DNA of 64,000 nucleotides, taken from Pedobacter sp. Hv1. Its GTDB lineage: Bacteria; Bacteroidota; Bacteroidia; Sphingobacteriales; Sphingobacteriaceae. The notes under the pieces are model-generated. The model was not told the origin of the DNA and ran no database searches. It was given only the letters and a program-made list of their open reading frames with translations. Shown in pieces: positions 1-9,252 of the stretch (positions are counted from its first letter, which is position 1; each line of letters opens with the position of its first letter). The position numbers and the translations under genes are program-made. The stretch covers positions 248,001 through 312,000 of the forward strand of contig NZ_LLWP01000002.1 of NCBI RefSeq assembly GCF_001412215.1, given 5' to 3'.

Positions 1-1471
1 ATTTTAAAAAATCAATTGAGATGTGTTGTTTAGTTAAGTATTCGTTTTCGTGGGCCAAATCAAATGCCGTTTCTTTAAAGTCGGTTGTCACGTCTTTTTT
101 TGCACCAATAGCCAGCAAATATTTAAGAATGGTATCGTCTTTGGCTGTCATGGCTGCTTTATGCAATGGCGCCAAACCTTCTTTGTTTTTAGCGTTTACA
201 TCTACTTTAAAACCTTCAATCCGTTTCAGTAAAGGCAAACCGTTTCTTACCAGCACAAGGTGATATAAAGTATTGCCATTGCCCTGTGTTGCAGCAATAT
301 CAAAACCTTTGTCTTGCAATACTTTCAATTTGGCTTCAAAAGCTTCTGGTCTTTGTGCATTGTACGATGGCACCAAATAATAAGCAAGGTTATAGCCATC
401 GGCATCAATAACCTTTACGTCTGCGCCTTTTTCAATCAATAGTTTGACCACTTCTGGTGTATTTCTACGCACCGCCATGGCCAAAGCAGAAGTTCCTTTT
501 TTGTTTGTTTGGTTAATGTTCTTTACCATAGGAAGCAACATTGTTATACTTTCAACCGATGTATTTGCACTGGCCGCATTCATAAATGGAGTTATCCCAT
601 CATTGTTAGGCTGATTGATATCCAAACCTTTGGCCAAGAAATAGTTGATGATCTCGTCCTGTTTTGCACGTCTGGCTACATAGTGAAGCGCATTATCGCC
701 ATTGGCATTGCTTGCTTTAGGATCTAATTTCAATTCTTCTAAATATTGGTATACCTCTAATGAATTGCTTCCGGCACGAGAGCCAATACTAGCCGTAACC
801 ATCGCATTTGGGCTATACTTCACTCCTTTTGCTACCAAGGCTTTCAATACTGGAACCGTTGCCGATCTCAGCGCAAAATCAAAAGCGGTATTACCTGTTG
901 AGTCTGTACTTTTTACATCTACTCCTTTTGCTATGAAATAGCTGATGAGCGAAAAATCTTTATCGTATGGGGCTACCAATAACAAGGCGTTGGCCCCACC
1001 ACGTACACGTTCTTTTTTAGGATCTGAACCTTGACTGATGCAAATGTCGTATACCTTTGTATTGGTTTGTCCGCCAGATGCGGCATAAGTTAAAACGGTA
1101 TAACCAACTTCATCTTTAACGTTCACTTTAGCGCCTTTAGCAATCAAATACTCCATTAGTGTTACATTGCCTCTAAGGGCTGCCCAAAACATATAGGTAC
1201 GACCATTATTGATGATTTTATTTACATTGTTTCCATTTTGTGTTAAAAGAAACTGGATAGACTCGTTGGCAGCTTGTGCATTGATCGCTGTAACCACTGC
1301 ATCAGCACCTTGTGTATTTTGCTCAGATGGGCTGTTACCTTTAGCAATTTCGGCTTTGATTCTTTCTAAAGTTGGGCTCTCCTTCCAGAAAGCCTGGTCG
1401 TGAAAAACATTTTTTTGTCCATACACGGACAAAGAGAGGAGGGTAAGTAGGGTGAAAACGATTTTTCTCAT
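1..1471 (-). CDS. Secreted ankyrin-repeat protein (3' end outside window)
   Basis: An open frame runs from an ATG at 1471 leftwards to the window edge without a stop, so only the first 490 residues are visible. The N-terminus MRKIVFTLLTLLSLSVYGQ is a good Sec signal peptide. The rest is a chain of roughly 33-residue ankyrin repeats, with hallmarks such as GRTYMFWAALRGN, YLIAKGAKVNVKDEVGYT and FDLAHENEYL near the edge. Ankyrin repeats mediate protein-protein contact; the signal peptide places this one in the periplasm or on the surface. A terminator at 1683-1713 separates it from the efflux operon upstream on the same strand, so it is probably transcribed alone. The partner is unknown. Ankyrin assignment is confident; function is not. 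Confidence 0.85.
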   Translation of the reverse strand, partial: MRKIVFTLLTLLSLSVYGQKNVFHDQAFWKESPTLERIKAEIAKGNSPSEQNTQGADAVVTAINAQAANESIQFLLTQNGNNVNKIINNGRTYMFWAALRGNVTLMEYLIAKGAKVNVKDEVGYTVLTYAASGGQTNTKVYDICISQGSDPKKERVRGGANALLLVAPYDKDFSLISYFIAKGVDVKSTDSTGNTAFDFALRSATVPVLKALVAKGVKYSPNAMVTASIGSRAGSNSLEVYQYLEELKLDPKASNANGDNALHYVARRAKQDEIINYFLAKGLDINQPNNDGITPFMNAASANTSVESITMLLPMVKNINQTNKKGTSALAMAVRRNTPEVVKLLIEKGADVKVIDADGYNLAYYLVPSYNAQRPEAFEAKLKVLQDKGFDIAATQGNGNTLYHLVLVRNGLPLLKRIEGFKVDVNAKNKEGLAPLHKAAMTAKDDTILKYLLAIGAKKDVTTDFKETAFDLAHENEYLTKQHISIDFLK

Positions 1472-1682
1472 TGTTTGTGATCTATTTTTTTAATGAAGAT
1501 GGGCTAGCATAGGTGGAGATGAATGCGCTCAGCAAATTTAATAAGAATTAGTCTAAATAAGAATAGTGTTAGAAAAAATTAAACCTCATTTGTTCAATGC
1601 GTGGTGTTTCATCACTTCTTTTTTACAAAACAGGTCAAAAAACAAGCTTTAGGAGGTATTGACTACATCGCAGGGGTATAAA

Positions 1683-1713
1683 AAAAGGATTGCCTGTATC
1701 AAGCAATCCTTTT
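1683..1713 (-). terminator. Intrinsic terminator of the heavy-metal efflux operon
   Basis: An 11-bp perfect stem (AAAAGGATTGC pairing with GCAATCCTTTT) with a 9-nt loop lies 28 nt past the adaptor stop codon. On the minus strand it is followed by a run of T. It separates the adaptor gene from the ankyrin gene. Confidence 0.85.
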
Positions 1714-1740
1714 GGTTTTTAATTTGTTGTAACGCTACAA

Positions 1741-2877
1741 CTATTCGTCGATGGTATTTTTGAGTTTCATTAAAAGAGAGTATGCTCCTTTTATCACCAC
1801 CTTTTTGCCTTTTAAAGTCGAATCAACCGCAGTAAAACCATCTACCGACTGGCCTTTGCTAATGGCCGTCATTTTAAAAGTTTGATCTGCCAATGCCACA
1901 AATACAAAATCTTTGTTTTCGAAATTTACAATTGCTGCATTGGGCAAAGCCTCTACTTCTTTATGGTCTAGTTGTACCTCAGCATTCATATACATGCCAG
2001 GCGCCAATGCCTTATCGTATTTTTCAATATGGCAATGTACCTCAGTACTTCTATCGCTATTTAAGGAGTGGCTAACCAACACAATTTTGGTGTTATATTT
2101 CTGTTCTGGTTTGGTATTGGCATAGGCTGTTACCTGTTGCCCTATTTTAAGCAGGTGAAGGTCTTTTTCGAAAACGATCAGGTTCAAATGAATATCTGTT
2201 GGATTGACCAATTCAAAAATCACATCTGATGGGGTTACATATTTACCGATGTTCACATTTACCTTACTTACATAACCGTTAATGGGCGAATAGATATTGA
2301 TTGTTCTGCTGATCTTATTTTCTGTAAGCTGCGCAGGATTGAGCCCAATTAATCTCAATTTCTCGGCCAATCCCTGACTTTCGATCGTCAATTGTCTCAG
2401 TTCATTTTCGGCCTGTTGCACCACTTTATCGCTATTCGCCTTACCTATGTTCAGCTCTTTTTGTCGAGCATACTCTTTAGTAGCAAAAGCTACTTTGTTT
2501 TTAATGATCAGGTAATCTTGCTGCAACTGGATATATTGCGGATCTTCCATCACTGCTAATAATTGACCTTTGCTTACCTGCGTACCAGGTAATAAACTGG
2601 ATGATTTGAGGTAACCACCTAAAGGCACGCTCACGGAGATTAAATTTTGAGGTGGCACATCAATCTGGCCATTGAGCTTTAATGTGGCGCTCATTTTTCT
2701 TGGCTGTATTTCTTCAACCATCAAATCGATCTGTTTGGCCTGTGCTGCACTCAACTGCACCATATCCTCATCAACTAGTACAGGTTGAGCTTTTGGTTCT
2801 GGTTTTGAGCTTCCACTACAACCCAATATATTTACAAGACAGATGATACAGGCATATTTAATAAGTAATTGCTTCAT
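1741..2877 (-). CDS. RND efflux periplasmic adaptor lipoprotein (CusB/CzcB type)
   Basis: This is a membrane-fusion adaptor that would link an inner-membrane RND pump to an outer-membrane channel. The N-terminus ends in a lipobox (ILGC, lipidated Cys20), so it is probably a lipoprotein. Next comes a barrel-sandwich/lipoyl half (about residues 75-110), a helical hairpin (about 110-185), the second lipoyl half (INIYSPINGYVSKVNV), and a beta-barrel (DIHLNLIVFEKDLHLLKIGQ). The length of 378 residues fits the family. It starts 3 nt after the pump stop codon, so the two are one operon. HME-type pump signatures in the partner suggest metal cations such as Cu, Zn or Co, but the metal cannot be read from sequence. 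Confidence 0.9.
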   Translation of the reverse strand: MKQLLIKYACIICLVNILGCSGSSKPEPKAQPVLVDEDMVQLSAAQAKQIDLMVEEIQPRKMSATLKLNGQIDVPPQNLISVSVPLGGYLKSSSLLPGTQVSKGQLLAVMEDPQYIQLQQDYLIIKNKVAFATKEYARQKELNIGKANSDKVVQQAENELRQLTIESQGLAEKLRLIGLNPAQLTENKISRTINIYSPINGYVSKVNVNIGKYVTPSDVIFELVNPTDIHLNLIVFEKDLHLLKIGQQVTAYANTKPEQKYNTKIVLVSHSLNSDRSTEVHCHIEKYDKALAPGMYMNAEVQLDHKEVEALPNAAIVNFENKDFVFVALADQTFKMTAISKGQSVDGFTAVDSTLKGKKVVIKGAYSLLMKLKNTIDE

Positions 2878-2880
2878 TTT

Positions 2881-5800
2881 TTATTTTGATAAGAGATAAT
2901 TCAATTGGATAACACTATTGTTCAAATCTTTAACGGCATTTAAATAAGCTAGTTTGAGCTCCATTGCTTGTTGGTTAAGCACCGTCCATTCTAGGTAATT
3001 GATTTCGCCATTCTGTAATTGCCTGTTTAAGGTATTGGTAATCGTTTTTGCATTTTTGATTGCCGTATTTTCAAATTCCATTACAATTTCACGGTTTCTT
3101 AAAAACTGATGATATGCATCTTGCATTTCTGTCTGCAATTGTTTTCTGATTAGGGTACTTTCATTTTTAGCAATGGCTTCTTGCGTTTTGGCCGACTTGA
3201 TCCGGGCTTTCTGTGCCCCAGCAAAAAGTGGGATGCCAATACCCAATTGCACCGAATTGAACCTATCGCTACGGGTATGTGTTCCATCTTGAATGCTCAT
3301 ATTGTTATAACCCAACAAAAGCTCTGGCAGCAATTGAGCTTGTGCCAGTTTGGTGCTGGCCGTTGCTATTTGCTCATTTTGCAGCTGCATTTTTAAATAA
3401 GGATGCTGGGCTAGTGCAGCCGTATCCAATGTTGGTAAACCCAATTGGTAACTATTGGCTTGTGCTTGTAACAATTCGCTACTATTGGTCAATAACATTA
3501 ATTGTTGTTGCAATAGGCCAAACTCTTTTTGCAGTCCTTTTAGCTGTATCCCAATTTGGGTAGATTGGTTGGCAGCACTTGCTTTTTCCAATACATTACT
3601 TTCCCCAGTTTTTAAACGCAAATTGGCCACTCTAGAAAATTCTTGGTAAGCACTGTTAATGGTATCCAATACTTTTTTTTGCTCTTGCACCAACAACATT
3701 TCATAAAAAATTGTGGTTGTTAGTTTTTTAATTTCTGCTTGTTTAAGGTCAATCTGGAGCAGGCTAACCTTCCATTCTTCGGTTAGTTTATCTTTTTGTC
3801 TGCTATAAACCGTAGGGAAACTAAAACTTTGGCTAATGCTCAAGCGGTCATCAACAAAAGGGCTATTGAACTTTCCATATTCGCCCATTAAACTTGTTTG
3901 TGGTAAATCTGTTGCCGTTTTGATCAATTGCTTGGCTTGTTCTGCTCTTAATTGCTGCCCTTTAATGCTCAGATTATTGGTCATCGCCATTTCAATTGCT
4001 TCGTTTAAACCGATCCTTTTTTGCGCTTGGGCAGGTATCATCAATACAAAAAGTAATAACGTTGTTGCCACGACCTGTTTTTTTGATTTGCTTATTTTCA
4101 GGCCTTTTTCAAAACTGATATATAAAATAGGCAGTACAAACAAGGTTAACAAAGTGGCAATCATTAGGCCACCAATTACTACGGTAGCCAATGGTCTTTG
4201 TACAGCTGCCCCTGCCCCATTACTAATGGCCATTGGCAAAAACCCTAATGAAGCTACAAAAGCGGTCATTAACACCGGTCGTAACCTGGTTACCGTTCCT
4301 TGCAGTACAATTTTTTTCATGTCTTGTTCTCCTGTCTTTTTAATCCTGTTAAACTCTGCCACCAATACAATTCCGTTGAGTACGGCAATGCCGAATAGCG
4401 CAATAAAACCTACACCAGCACTAATGCTAAACGGCATGCCCCGCAAGGCCAATAAGAAAATGCCCCCAATAGCAGATAATGGAATGGCTGTATAGATCAA
4501 AAGGCCATACTTGATCGAATCGAAGGCAAAATAGAGCAACAAAAAGATCAAGATCAACGATACCGGAACCGCTACCGAAAGTCTGGATTTGGCCTCATTC
4601 AGGTTTTCAAAAGAACCACCATAACTAATCGTGTATCCGGTAGGCAGTTTTATTTTCTGGTCTACCTGTTCTTGAAGCTCTTTAACAATACTCTCTACAT
4701 CTCTACCATTTACATTGAAACCAACCAATACTCTTCTTCGGGTATCTTCTCTTTGGATCTGGCTCGGGCTGTCTACCAATTCTACCTCGGCTACCTGAGT
4801 TAAAGGAATTTGTTGGCCATTGGCTGTTGGGATTAACAAATTCTGTACATCGGTAATATCTGTTCTTTTCTCATTCTGCAACCTCACTACCAGTTCGAAA
4901 CGTTTTTCGCCTTCAAATACCAACCCTGTACTTTGCCCCGCAAATGCAGCATTTACATTTTTATTGATATCGGCAATGTTAAGCCCATATTTTGCAATGG
5001 CAGCACGGTTGTACTTGATCACAATTTGTGGAGTTCCGGTAATCTGTTCTACATACAACTCGGTTGTCCCCTCAACTCCGCGTACAATATTGCCGAGCTG
5101 TTTGGCATAAATACCCAGGGTATCGAGATCTTCTCCAAATATTTTACAGACTACATCTTGCCTTGCCCCTGTCATGAGCTCATTGAAACGCATCTGCACC
5201 GGAAACTGAAAACTAGTGGTCACACCAGGTACTTCGTTGGCTGCTTTACCCATCTTTTCAGAAAGCTCTTCGAATGTTTTAGCAGAAGTCCATTCGCTCT
5301 TTTTCTTGAGGTTGATGATCATATCGCCCATATCCATTGGCAAAGGTTCTGTTGGCACCTCACTGCTTCCAATTTTGGTTACAATGTTTTTCACCTCCGG
5401 GAACCTCGACTTTAAAATGGCCGCTACTTTTTGTACATTTTCTATAGTAGTATTGAGGTTGCTACCAGAAAGGACCCTGGTTTCTACCGCATAATCTCCT
5501 TCTTCAATGGATGGGATAAATTCGCCACCCAAACGGGTCAATAAAAAAACCGCCACCACAAATAAACTGATCACTACGGTAATGAGTATTTTTGGAATAG
5601 TTAATGCTTTTTGCAATAAGTTACTGTACTTACTTTCTATTTTGGCCATTGCCCGATCTGAGAAGTTCTTTTTCAAAGAAATTTTCTTGCTCAAGAACAC
5701 ACTGCTTACCATTGGGATATAAGTTAACGAAAGGATAAAGGCACCTAACAAGGCAAAAGCTACCGTTTGTGCCATTGGTTTAAACATTTTTCCTTCAATA

Positions 5801-7212
5801 CCTTGTAAACTAAAAATAGGTAGGTAAACGATCAGGATAATGATCTGCCCAAATACAGCGCTGTTCATCATTTTGGAAGAGGCACTTTTCACTTCCTTGT
5901 CCATTTCGTGTTGCGTAAAGAGGGTTAATCCACCGAGTTTTTTATGGTGGCTCAGCTGGTGCATTACGGCTTCTACGATAATTACGGCACCATCTACAAT
6001 TAGACCAAAATCTAGGGCGCCAAGGCTCATCAGGTTGCCACTTACACCAAAAAGGTTCATCATGATAATGGCAAACAGCATAGAAAGTGGAATTACGGAG
6101 GCCACCAATAAACCTGCCCTAAAATTGCCCAAGAAAAGCACCAGTACAAAAACCACAATCAATGCCCCCTCCAATAAATTGGTCTGTACCGTGTTGATGG
6201 CATTGCTCACCATATCTGTACGGTCTAAAAATGGCTCGATCACTACCCCTTCTGGGAGGGTTTTCTGTATTTCGGCAATTTTATGTTTGATGTTTTCGAT
6301 CACCACATTGCTATTGGCCCCTTTGAGCATCATTACAATAGCTCCAGAAACCTCTCCTTCGTTGTTATAAATTAATGCGCCGTATCTGGTGGCGGCACCG
6401 ATTTTAACTTCTGCTACATCTCTGATCAATAAAGGAACCCGATTCTGGGTGTTTTTAACCACTACATTTTCAATGTCTTCTTTGCTGGTAATCAGTCCTT
6501 CGCTTCTGATGTACAACACCGTTTCTTGTTTTTCGATATAAGAACCGCCTGTATTTTGGTTGTTGCCCTCTAAGGCATTGAATACATCGGCTATGGTAAT
6601 GCCATGTGCCTGGAGCTGATTGGGGTTAATGGCTACTTCGTACTGCTTTAACTTACCTCCAAAACTACTTACTTCGGCAACACCTTTTACCCCTAAAAGC
6701 TGTCGGCGTACCACCCAATCTTGTAACGTACGGAGTTCGGTAATGTCGTATTGTTTTTCGTAGCCTTTTTTGGCTTTCACTACATATTGGTAAATTTCTC
6801 CCAATCCGGTAGAGATGGGGCCCATTTCTGGTTTGCCTATCCCCTCTGGGATGTTGGCCTGTACGGTTAGCAAGCGCTCAGAAACCTGCTGTCGGGCCCA
6901 ATAGATATCTACATCATCATTAAATACTAAAGTAACCAAAGACAGACCAAAGCGGCTATAGCTCCTGATCTCTTTAATGCCTGCAATATTACTGCTGGCC
7001 TGTTCAACTGGAAAGGTAACCAACCTTTCGATATCTGTGGCCCCATAAGAAGGTGCCGTGGTAATGATCTGTACCTGATTATTAGTAATGTCTGGTACAG
7101 CATCTACCGGGAGTTTGGTCAATTCAAAAACGCCGTAGATGACTAACGCTATGGTAAATAGCGCAACAATGAGTTTATTCTTTACAGAAAACCCAATAAT
7201 TTTATTCAACAT
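2881..7212 (-). CDS. CusA/CzcA-type heavy-metal RND pump fused to a TolC-like outer-membrane factor
   Basis: The first ~1040 residues form an RND permease with 12 expected membrane segments. The motif LGALDFGLIVDGAVIIVEAV near residue 400 has the D..D..E proton-relay pattern of heavy-metal (HME) pumps. Residues ~1040-1064 (VVATTLLLFVLMIPAQAQ) look like a second signal peptide. The last ~379 residues are an outer-membrane factor domain with two long-helix repeats and no homology to the pump. The fusion is seen in other Bacteroidota pumps of about 1440 residues. The ATG at 7212 is chosen because MLNKIIGFSVKNKLIVAL is the family N-terminus; an in-frame ATG 47 codons upstream would add non-homologous sequence overlapping the upstream gene. 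Confidence 0.9.
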   Translation of the reverse strand: MLNKIIGFSVKNKLIVALFTIALVIYGVFELTKLPVDAVPDITNNQVQIITTAPSYGATDIERLVTFPVEQASSNIAGIKEIRSYSRFGLSLVTLVFNDDVDIYWARQQVSERLLTVQANIPEGIGKPEMGPISTGLGEIYQYVVKAKKGYEKQYDITELRTLQDWVVRRQLLGVKGVAEVSSFGGKLKQYEVAINPNQLQAHGITIADVFNALEGNNQNTGGSYIEKQETVLYIRSEGLITSKEDIENVVVKNTQNRVPLLIRDVAEVKIGAATRYGALIYNNEGEVSGAIVMMLKGANSNVVIENIKHKIAEIQKTLPEGVVIEPFLDRTDMVSNAINTVQTNLLEGALIVVFVLVLFLGNFRAGLLVASVIPLSMLFAIIMMNLFGVSGNLMSLGALDFGLIVDGAVIIVEAVMHQLSHHKKLGGLTLFTQHEMDKEVKSASSKMMNSAVFGQIIILIVYLPIFSLQGIEGKMFKPMAQTVAFALLGAFILSLTYIPMVSSVFLSKKISLKKNFSDRAMAKIESKYSNLLQKALTIPKILITVVISLFVVAVFLLTRLGGEFIPSIEEGDYAVETRVLSGSNLNTTIENVQKVAAILKSRFPEVKNIVTKIGSSEVPTEPLPMDMGDMIINLKKKSEWTSAKTFEELSEKMGKAANEVPGVTTSFQFPVQMRFNELMTGARQDVVCKIFGEDLDTLGIYAKQLGNIVRGVEGTTELYVEQITGTPQIVIKYNRAAIAKYGLNIADINKNVNAAFAGQSTGLVFEGEKRFELVVRLQNEKRTDITDVQNLLIPTANGQQIPLTQVAEVELVDSPSQIQREDTRRRVLVGFNVNGRDVESIVKELQEQVDQKIKLPTGYTISYGGSFENLNEAKSRLSVAVPVSLILIFLLLYFAFDSIKYGLLIYTAIPLSAIGGIFLLALRGMPFSISAGVGFIALFGIAVLNGIVLVAEFNRIKKTGEQDMKKIVLQGTVTRLRPVLMTAFVASLGFLPMAISNGAGAAVQRPLATVVIGGLMIATLLTLFVLPILYISFEKGLKISKSKKQVVATTLLLFVLMIPAQAQKRIGLNEAIEMAMTNNLSIKGQQLRAEQAKQLIKTATDLPQTSLMGEYGKFNSPFVDDRLSISQSFSFPTVYSRQKDKLTEEWKVSLLQIDLKQAEIKKLTTTIFYEMLLVQEQKKVLDTINSAYQEFSRVANLRLKTGESNVLEKASAANQSTQIGIQLKGLQKEFGLLQQQLMLLTNSSELLQAQANSYQLGLPTLDTAALAQHPYLKMQLQNEQIATASTKLAQAQLLPELLLGYNNMSIQDGTHTRSDRFNSVQLGIGIPLFAGAQKARIKSAKTQEAIAKNESTLIRKQLQTEMQDAYHQFLRNREIVMEFENTAIKNAKTITNTLNRQLQNGEINYLEWTVLNQQAMELKLAYLNAVKDLNNSVIQLNYLLSK

Positions 7213-7285
7213 GAAAATTAAGTTTAATTGATGCTCATTCGATAAGGTCCAAAACCTGAAAAGGTAATGGCTAATTGGAAATGAA

Positions 7286-7672
7286 TTAAACTTTTGGCGG
7301 TTGCCAGATCTTAGATTGGTAAGAATTAGGGATATGTTCTTCCTCATAGCCAACTGCTAGTTTAACAGCGGTAGGAATTGGGAATTTTAGGTTTACCTGA
7401 TGGTATTGTGGAATGGCTAAACTGCCCAAACCATTTGGTGCTTGCTGATTTGAAGATTTAAAGGGCAACTGGTTATCTCTCTCTTCGTCATTATCTGTAT
7501 GAGGTACATCATTGTAATGGTCTACCAAATATGTTGCAAAGGTAAGCTGATTGTTTAAGGCCTTGTGTTCAAAATAATGCTGAAAAAGTACAGGCAATTT
7601 CACCAGCTCGTGTAAGGCTGTGGCAGAAACCAGGTGAAATGAGAGAATAAATAAGATAAATAGCTTTTTCAA
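7286..7672 (-). CDS. Small exported His/Asp-rich protein upstream of the metal efflux operon
   Basis: I do not recognise a named family. From a TTG at 7672 the protein begins LKKLFILFILSFHLVSATA, a signal peptide, which leads me to prefer this start over an ATG at 7771 that would read through a repeat-rich intergenic stretch. The mature part of about 110 residues has a His/acid-rich centre (FQHYFEHK, VDHYNDVPHTDNDEERDN) and ends near KIWQPPKV. It sits 73 nt upstream of the heavy-metal RND pump on the same strand. A role in periplasmic metal sensing or binding is inference from composition and position only. The alternative long form (161 residues) cannot be excluded. Confidence 0.6.
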   Translation of the reverse strand: MKKLFILFILSFHLVSATALHELVKLPVLFQHYFEHKALNNQLTFATYLVDHYNDVPHTDNDEERDNQLPFKSSNQQAPNGLGSLAIPQYHQVNLKFPIPTAVKLAVGYEEEHIPNSYQSKIWQPPKV

Positions 7673-7737
7673 CGGTTCAAAGTTATTATTTTCTTTGTTT
7701 TTAAGAAAAATAGCATCGCTATTTTTACATTCACAAA

Positions 7738-7778
7738 CCCATGGTTCGTGTCCCATGGTTCGTGTCGACACGAACCAT
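7738..7778. repeat. Duplicated 14-mer merging into a perfect 24-bp palindrome
   Basis: The 14-mer CCCATGGTTCGTGT occurs twice in a row (7738-7751 and 7752-7765). The second copy then runs into its own reverse complement, so that 7755-7778 is a perfect palindrome of two 12-nt arms (ATGGTTCGTGTC and GACACGAACCAT) with no loop. It lies between the terminator of the multidrug efflux operon and the start of the small exported protein. Confidence 0.8.
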
Positions 7779-7780
7779 AA

Positions 7781-7816
7781 AGAAAAAGCGCCGTTTAGTT
7801 AAACGGCGCTTTTTCT
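7781..7816 (-). terminator. Perfect 16-bp terminator hairpin of the multidrug efflux operon
   Basis: A 16-bp perfect stem (AGAAAAAGCGCCGTTT pairing with AAACGGCGCTTTTTCT) closes on the tetraloop AGTT. It begins 6 nt past the stop codon of the outer-membrane factor gene. A/T tracts on both sides would let it act in either direction. Confidence 0.9.
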
Positions 7817-7821
7817 GAAAT

Positions 7822-9252
7822 CTATTTCCAACCTCCACCGAGGTTTCGGTAGATGCTGGTTCTGGTGGTCAACTGATCTTTTTTGGTTTCGATCAGTTCC
7901 AACTTCGATTCTAAGGCATCTCTTTGTGTCATCAACACTTCGAGATAATCGGCCCTTGCCGATTTGAACAAATCATTAGAAATGTCTATGGAGCGGGTCA
8001 ATGCCTCTACTTGTTTCGACTTCAAATCGTACTTTTTCTCTAAATTATCCGCTTTAGAAAGTTGTGTAGCTACTTCCAAATAAGCATTTAAGAGCGTACG
8101 TTCATAATTGTAAATGGCCTGGAGCTGTTTGGCATTGGCTGCTGCAAATTCAGCCTTGATGGCATTTCTGTTGATCAGTGGGGCTGCCAGATCGCCTGCT
8201 AAAGAATACAACATCGATTCTGGGAATTTCACCAAGTAGGAAGGTTTAAAAGCCTGTAAGCCCAAACCTGCCGAAATATCCAAAGAAGGATAAAACTCTG
8301 CCCTTGCTACTTTTACATCTAATTTAGCGGCAACCAGTTCCAATTCGGCCTGCTTCACGTCTGGTCTATTGGCTAACAATTGTGATGGAATACCTGCCTG
8401 CACAGCCATCGGTGCAACGCTAATGAAACTGCTCTTGTCTCTCGGAATCCCTTGTGGATAACGTCCCAGTAGCAGATTGATCCGATTTTCGGCCTCTTTG
8501 ATGCTTTGCTGTAAATCAAATTCCAAACTTTGCGAGTTTAACACCTCTGCCCTAAATTTCTGTACGGCCAATTCTGTAACTCTACTGGCCTCTTTTTGTA
8601 CTTTAACCAACTCTAAGGCATTATTTTGTAACGCAATATTCTGCTTAACCAGTTCTAGCTGATTATCCAATGCCAACAACTCGTAATAAGAATTGGCTAC
8701 TTCTGAGATGAGGTTGGTCAATACAAAATTTTTGCCTTCTACACTAGCTAGGTAACGGGTAACCGCTGCTTTTTTGGCATTACGGAGCTTTTTCCAGATA
8801 TCAACCTCCCAGTTGGCATACAGACCTACAGTTAGATCGGTTAATGGATCTGGAACTGCTTTACCTGGGGTAATTTCTGTACCGGCATCGCCTGCACCCT
8901 GACTGGTGTACCTTCCTACCTTTTCTACACCTAAGCCTAATTTAGCCCCCACGGTTGGCAAAAGCTGTCCATGTTTCAGTCTGATTTCGCTCTTTGCAAT
9001 TTCAATTTCCTGTAAGGTAATGTTCAGCTCCTGGTTATTTTTAAGGGCTGTATCAATCAGGTTCGCTAAGTTTTTGTCGGTAAAAAACTTACGCCATTGC
9101 AGGTTTGAACTATTCGTGGTGTCACTGTTTTTGTTATAGGCCCCAGGAACAACCCTGTTTTCGGCCCTTTGTGTAATCACCGGAACTTTACAGCTGGCTA
9201 CGGTTAGTACCATAGCCACCAGGCCCAGTAGTGGATATTTCTCTTTAAACAT
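7822..9252 (-). CDS. Outer-membrane efflux lipoprotein (TolC/OprM-NodT family)
   Basis: This is the outer-membrane channel of a tripartite multidrug pump. The N-terminus MFKEKYPLLGLVAMVLTVASC is a lipoprotein signal with lipidated Cys21, as in OprM/NodT. The body shows the two OMF repeats: AKSEIRLKHGQLLPTVGAKL and QAELELVAAKLDVKVARAEF each start a helix-turn-strand unit. LLANRPDVKQAE is a typical NodT-family segment. The length of 476 residues is normal. The ATG at 9252 overlaps the stop of the RND pump gene by 8 nt, implying translational coupling; an ATG three codons further upstream is possible. Substrates are likely organic compounds, by analogy with AcrB-type partners. Confidence 0.9.
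   Translation of the reverse strand: MFKEKYPLLGLVAMVLTVASCKVPVITQRAENRVVPGAYNKNSDTTNSSNLQWRKFFTDKNLANLIDTALKNNQELNITLQEIEIAKSEIRLKHGQLLPTVGAKLGLGVEKVGRYTSQGAGDAGTEITPGKAVPDPLTDLTVGLYANWEVDIWKKLRNAKKAAVTRYLASVEGKNFVLTNLISEVANSYYELLALDNQLELVKQNIALQNNALELVKVQKEASRVTELAVQKFRAEVLNSQSLEFDLQQSIKEAENRINLLLGRYPQGIPRDKSSFISVAPMAVQAGIPSQLLANRPDVKQAELELVAAKLDVKVARAEFYPSLDISAGLGLQAFKPSYLVKFPESMLYSLAGDLAAPLINRNAIKAEFAAANAKQLQAIYNYERTLLNAYLEVATQLSKADNLEKKYDLKSKQVEALTRSIDISNDLFKSARADYLEVLMTQRDALESKLELIETKKDQLTTRTSIYRNLGGGWK

Noticed and set aside
3836..4495. A 219-codon plus-strand open frame inside the RND pump gene
   Set aside because: It is antisense to a strongly conserved pump sequence, and its residues show no fold pattern; it reflects codon bias of the real gene. 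Shorter antisense frames at 4,933-5,415, 5,840-6,370 and 11,031-11,429 were rejected for the same reason.
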